A program made the position numbers and the translations under genes. The notes beneath the pieces were generated by a model. The model made no database searches. It had not been told where the DNA came from and saw only the letters and a list, made by a program, of their open reading frames with translations. 64,000 nucleotides of DNA from Aeoliella straminimaris (GTDB lineage Bacteria; Planctomycetota; Planctomycetia; Pirellulales; Lacipirellulaceae). Position 1 is the first letter of the stretch; every line of letters starts with the position of its first letter. Location: the NCBI RefSeq assembly GCF_024054565.1, contig NZ_JAMXLR010000061.1, positions 1 to 64,000 on the forward strand, in the 5' to 3' direction. This document shows, one piece after another, positions 60,397-64,000 of this stretch.

Positions 60397-61149
60397 TCAG
60401 ATATCTTGATGCAGGCGTGTGGCGAGGTGGTCGATCTGGCCCTTCAGGTTCGCCAACAGCAGCGCGGGACTGGCACCGCGGGCCAGCTCGCCGTAGAAGC
60501 CGCTCGGTCCGCCCGGCCGTTGAGCGATGATCGCTTCGGCGGTGCGGCCTACCTCGGCCAGTTCCTGTTGCATCTCCACCACGCGACGCGCTGCGGTGCG
60601 GCTGGCGTTCCACAAGCTGGTGAGCACGCGCACCAGCCCACCAATCAGAACGGCCTGCCCTGTGAGTGCAACGCCAACGCCCCATTGCCAGAAGCGTGGC
60701 TCCTCGCCAAACATGCCCATCCCCATCAGCACGGCACCGCCTACCGCCAGACCTAGCCCCAACACCAGCGCGAGCCAGGCCACCAGTTGCATGCGGCGGT
60801 CGCTATTGCGACGGGCACGAGCGGCGCGTGAATAGTCGGTGGAAACTGGTCGCTCCCGGGAGACCTCACCGCCTGCCGGCAGTGCGACCGTGTCGACCCA
60901 ATGCAGCGCAACGTCGCCCTCGACCGACCGCTGTGTGACAGAAAGCGGTGTTCGCAACGAACGGCCAATGTGACGCAATCGCCGCTCGGTGGACCACTCT
61001 TCGGAGACGTTCGTTTCGGTTGCCGTGTCGGTTTGGTTCGCCTCAGCCGACTTGCGGTGCATGGGACGCCCACAACGACTGCACTCAGCCGGCATGCCAG
61101 CCGTGGCAGTGATAGCAGGAACGTCTTGGCCGCAATGCTGGCACCACAT
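60397..61149 (-). CDS. Zinc-ribbon membrane protein of unknown function
   Basis: The ATG at 61147-61149 (MWCQHCGQDVPA) has AAGGA upstream; the frame is open 35 codons further but without support. The 250-residue protein starts with a zinc ribbon, C3-x2-C6 and C22-x2-C25 (WCQHCG, ECSRCG), a linker, and two membrane helices (about 120-145 and 155-175: QLVAWLALVLGLGLAVGGAV), followed by an amphipathic coiled-coil end (ASRTAARRVVEMQQELAEVG). It directly follows the cytochrome b/c gene in the same direction and may assist that complex, an inference from position. Confidence 0.75.
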   Translation of the reverse strand: MWCQHCGQDVPAITATAGMPAECSRCGRPMHRKSAEANQTDTATETNVSEEWSTERRLRHIGRSLRTPLSVTQRSVEGDVALHWVDTVALPAGGEVSRERPVSTDYSRAARARRNSDRRMQLVAWLALVLGLGLAVGGAVLMGMGMFGEEPRFWQWGVGVALTGQAVLIGGLVRVLTSLWNASRTAARRVVEMQQELAEVGRTAEAIIAQRPGGPSGFYGELARGASPALLLANLKGQIDHLATRLHQDI

Positions 61150-61260
61150 GATCGCGCAATCCTTCGCCTGTCGAGAAGAGGGGATAGTCTCCTTACTTGC
61201 ATCGACAGCTACCGCGCGAAACTTTGACGATTTTGCGGGTTGGGCAGCAGCCACTGCGAG

Positions 61261-63411
61261 CTAGGGCTGGTCATCCGCATCGGGTTCAGACGCTTCCGGC
61301 TCCTCTGGAGAGGCCTCGGGTTCTGACGTTGCGGTCTCTTCCGACGTACTCGCTTCTGGAGCAGGCTCGGACTCGGTGGATTTCTCAGTAGCTTCTGGCT
61401 CCGATTCCTCGGGGTCTGCCTCTTCCGAAGCATCCTCGGCGTCGTCGGCAGCTTCAGTCGACTCGTCCGAAGTATCAGCTTCGGGCTCCTCGGTGGCTTC
61501 GGTTGTCGGCGGAGTGGACTCTTCCGAGGCCGCTTCTTCCTCCGCCACGGGCCAGTCACGACGCATCCAGCGAACGATCAACGACAGTTCTTCCTCGGTC
61601 AGCGTATTCAGATCGGGATCGTCCGGATGCGTAACGAAGCCTGGCATCAGGCGATCGACTTCATCGTAGTTGTCCTCGTTGTAGTAGAACCGCTCGGTCT
61701 GCGGGTTGCGAATGAACTCGGTAAGCCACTCCTCGGAGCCGTACCCCGTGAGGTCGGGTCCCGCCCCGCCTTCGTCGTCGCCCAACGTGTGGCAGTCGAT
61801 GCAGGAGAATTCTTCGAGGACCAACTCCATGCCCTGCTCGATCTGGGCGGAGTCCTGCTCGTCCATCTCGCGCTGGTAGGGCAATTCGGCAAGCGACGAA
61901 ATAGCCCACGCGGCAGCCTTCACTTTCATCTGGAAGGCCTTCTTCTCGTCGTCCGGCAAGTCGGCCAACTCGTCGCCGATCGAGTAGTTGACCCAATCGA
62001 CCATATCGCCCTCGGCAAAAATGGTGTGGCCGAAGTAGTTGGGACCAGCAATCTGCTTGGGATCGAGCATGCCCTCCATCCACTCGCGGCTGCCGAAGCC
62101 GTAGAGGTTCGGCGCGGTGGGTTCTTCGAGATGCACGTTGCGTAGTGCATCGTACTTATCGGCAATCTTATCGTCGGGCGAGGGATCGTGGTGGCTGTGG
62201 CAATTGGCACAGTACACTTTGAAGAGTCGCCGTCCGGCAATCATCGGATCCTGCCGCGTCTGCTCGCGCGCCCCCGCGACGGGCACACCCATCGACGCCA
62301 GTTCTACTGCTCGGGCGGCCTCGGCCTTGGCGAGTCGCAAGTCGGCCAGGTAGTGCTTGGACTTTTCGGTTTCTCCATTCATGTCTTCATGGAACGAAAT
62401 GGCCGACAGCACCACGATGCCCGCCATCACGGCCAGAACAAACAGCGTGTTGAACCGGCGGCCAAGGTTCCACTTGCCGATAAATGGCATCAGCACCATC
62501 ACCAGCATGATGAGGCCGGGAATCAACTGAGAGGCGATGAACATGCCGCTGGCGCCTTGGAAGTACTTCAGCAACTGGAACAGGAAGCGGAAGTACCACT
62601 CGGGGCGGGCCGTGTTGAACTCGACCGTCGCGTCGCTGGGCGGACCGAGATGGGCCGGCTGCAGCATGGTGATGGCCAATACCGTGCCCATCACGGCCAG
62701 ACAAGCCACACCGTCGCGCAGGGCCTGATCGGGCCAGTACGGCGCGTCGGGCTGGTCGGCAGCTTCCTCGTCGGGCGTGTAGCCATGTCGGCGCCCGACC
62801 GCGGCGTGCAACACCACCAGCACCAGCAAGATGCCCGGCAGCACGCCCGCGTGCAGCGCAAAGAACCGGGTAAGCGTGTGATGCCCGAACTCGCTACCAC
62901 CTACCGCGATCGATTTCATGTCGTCGCCCACACCAGGTGTCACGCCCACGATGTTGGTGGCCACCTGCGAGGCCTGGAATCCGCGTTGGTCCCACGGCAA
63001 CAGATAGCCGGTCTGCCCCAAGCCAAACAGCACCAGCATCATCGCCAGACCAATCCAGTAGGTCACCTCACGCGGCGCGCGGTACGCACCGTAGATCACC
63101 ACTTGCATCAGGTGCAGCGCGATCAGCACCATCACGGCCGACGACATGTAGTGGTGAATGCCGCGCAGCAGCGAACCACCAGCCATCTCGTGCTCGATGT
63201 AGTTCACGCTTTCCCAGGCGGTCTGCGTGCTGGGACTGTAGTGCATCCACAGAAATAGGCCAGTGATGAACTGCACTACCACGGCAAACAAGAGTACGGT
63301 GCCCCAGATGTAGCGCCATTTCGCCCCGCCAGGCACTCGCTGATAGAACACGGAATGCACCGCCCGCCGGAAGCCCGTTCGATTGTCCAGCCAGTTAAGT
63401 ATCGATTGCAT
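61261..63411 (-). CDS. b6-type cytochrome b fused to two c-type hemes, with an acidic tail
   Basis: A 716-residue fusion. Residues 1-345: cytochrome b core with heme ligands H86, H100, H187 and H202 (14- and 15-residue spacing as in cytochrome b6) and the Qo-site PEWY at 270-273, then two further helices. The Cys35 that carries heme c_n in b6f is not present (Ile35). Residues about 390-630: two c-type heme motifs, CANCH (401-405) and CIDCH (537-541). From about 632 to the end an Asp/Glu/Ser/Pro/Thr tail (ATEEPEADTSDEST). It would act as quinol oxidase core together with the adjacent Rieske protein. Confidence 0.93.
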   Translation of the reverse strand: MQSILNWLDNRTGFRRAVHSVFYQRVPGGAKWRYIWGTVLLFAVVVQFITGLFLWMHYSPSTQTAWESVNYIEHEMAGGSLLRGIHHYMSSAVMVLIALHLMQVVIYGAYRAPREVTYWIGLAMMLVLFGLGQTGYLLPWDQRGFQASQVATNIVGVTPGVGDDMKSIAVGGSEFGHHTLTRFFALHAGVLPGILLVLVVLHAAVGRRHGYTPDEEAADQPDAPYWPDQALRDGVACLAVMGTVLAITMLQPAHLGPPSDATVEFNTARPEWYFRFLFQLLKYFQGASGMFIASQLIPGLIMLVMVLMPFIGKWNLGRRFNTLFVLAVMAGIVVLSAISFHEDMNGETEKSKHYLADLRLAKAEAARAVELASMGVPVAGAREQTRQDPMIAGRRLFKVYCANCHSHHDPSPDDKIADKYDALRNVHLEEPTAPNLYGFGSREWMEGMLDPKQIAGPNYFGHTIFAEGDMVDWVNYSIGDELADLPDDEKKAFQMKVKAAAWAISSLAELPYQREMDEQDSAQIEQGMELVLEEFSCIDCHTLGDDEGGAGPDLTGYGSEEWLTEFIRNPQTERFYYNEDNYDEVDRLMPGFVTHPDDPDLNTLTEEELSLIVRWMRRDWPVAEEEAASEESTPPTTEATEEPEADTSDESTEAADDAEDASEEADPEESEPEATEKSTESEPAPEASTSEETATSEPEASPEEPEASEPDADDQP

Positions 63412-63553
63412 GATGAAGCGCCCGAGTTGAATTCAATTTCAGAAATCCCCCCTTCCCCCGACCCCTCCTCCCAGGAGAGCGAGGGAGCTGCTGAAGGACG
63501 CCACCTGCGCGGCATCCATTGCCCCCCTACCTGCGCCTGCTTCCCGTCGTTAG

Positions 63554-64000
63554 CTAAATGGCTTCTTGCGCGGCGATGCCACCCTTGAAGCGTTTGTAAT
63601 TCACCAGCACGTCGCCCGTCTGCTCGTCAACACGTACCTCGAGATGATCGAGATCGCGAGGACTAACACAGTCGGGCGACAACCGCTTACCTTCCGCGTC
63701 GAACACAGCGTTGTGGCAGGGACACAGGATCGTGTCGTCCTTGGCGTCGTACGTGACGATACAGCCGAGGTGGGGACAGGTGACGCTAATCGCCATGGGG
63801 GTTTCGTCCTCGCTGTCCCGACTCAACAGCACAGGCCGCTCGGACTGTGGCTCGTAACGGTTCCACTTGTCGATTGGTTTGGGGTCGATCACCGCGAACT
63901 GCCGCGGCACGCCATCGGGTGGAATCTGGTTGAGCGAGGCCACACGAATCCAGTTGCCATCGTCGCTGCCGCCATCTCCGCCTTGTTTCCGTTTCTTCAG
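63554..64000 (-). CDS. Rieske iron-sulfur protein (5' end beyond window)
   Basis: At least 148 residues; the frame stays open to the right edge, so the N-terminus (probably with an export signal) is outside. The [2Fe-2S] ligand boxes are CPHLGC (C-x-H-x2-C) and CPCHN (C-x2-H), characteristic of the Rieske fold, and DGVPRQFAVID and LVNYKRFKGG fit the small-domain strands. It is 142 bases upstream of the cytochrome b/c gene on the same strand, with which it should form the quinol-oxidising complex. Confidence 0.93.
   Translation of the reverse strand: MKKRKQGGDGGSDDGNWIRVASLNQIPPDGVPRQFAVIDPKPIDKWNRYEPQSERPVLLSRDSEDETPMAISVTCPHLGCIVTYDAKDDTILCPCHNAVFDAEGKRLSPDCVSPRDLDHLEVRVDEQTGDVLVNYKRFKGGIAAQEAI

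Noticed and set aside
1..64000. Search for tRNA, rRNA, riboswitch and CRISPR signatures.
   Set aside because: No T-loop (GTTCGA-type) sequence with matching acceptor arms, no rRNA-like stretch, no known riboswitch core and no direct-repeat array with spacers could be recognised by eye; this does not replace a covariance-model search.

Overview
The window looks like chromosome of a planctomycete, most probably of the order Pirellulales. Evidence in the sequence: four proteins with C-terminal PEP-CTERM sorting signals, two DUF1559 pilin-like proteins with an N-terminal prepilin methylation motif and a C-terminal H-x-DG signature, a CotH-family protein, a VIT/VWA protein, a YfbK-type VWA protein next to an ECF sigma factor, a cytochrome b/c fusion, moderately high GC, and many dispersed palindromic intergenic repeats. 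Species and replicon cannot be fixed from the sequence alone.

Layout. 1-0.9 kb: 5' part of a probable group II intron running off the left edge, then a small secreted protein. 0.9-10.4 kb: a TPR-like protein, a YedK/HMCES DNA-crosslink protein, membrane and secreted proteins of unknown role, an alpha/beta hydrolase and a decayed acetyltransferase remnant. 10.4-11.4 kb: a gene-free nest of hairpins. 11.4-15.7 kb: three PEP-CTERM proteins with small zinc-ribbon, CGPC-motif and GNAT proteins. 16.5-24.7 kb: larB, a VIT/VWA protein, a CHASE-PAS-PAS histidine kinase coupled to a truncated receiver, a lipoprotein and a soluble histidine kinase. 24.9-33.2 kb: DNA-maintenance genes nadD, priA, rnhA and recG, interrupted by a heme-motif sensor kinase. 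33.2-34.2 kb: a second repeat island. 34.2-41.3 kb: secreted proteins (beta-helix PEP-CTERM, CotH, others). 41.5-47.7 kb: ECF sigma/YfbK operon and a Tad-like pseudopilin cluster. 47.8-51.7 kb: menaquinone (futalosine route) genes menG-ubiX-mqnP-mqnE. 51.9-54.5 kb: comB and glycyl-tRNA synthetase. 54.6-60.3 kb: two DUF1559 genes, an IS200-like/RAYT transposase flanked by REP palindromes, a cytochrome c-PQQ sugar dehydrogenase. 60.4-64 kb: a zinc-ribbon membrane protein, a b6-type cytochrome b fused to two c-type hemes, and a Rieske protein cut by the right edge.

How the parts fit. The menaquinone genes make the quinone that the Rieske/cytochrome b-c complex at the right edge would oxidise; the cytochrome c-PQQ dehydrogenase and the CxxCH sensor kinase add further heme proteins. 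Three histidine kinases occur within about 10 kb without an intact response regulator. The most unusual feature overall is the intergenic DNA: at least six families of inverted repeats built from iterated words, one with compensatory base changes between copies, one supplying the apparent terminator of glyS, and one flanking a RAYT-like transposase in inverted orientation. No tRNA, rRNA or CRISPR array was seen.
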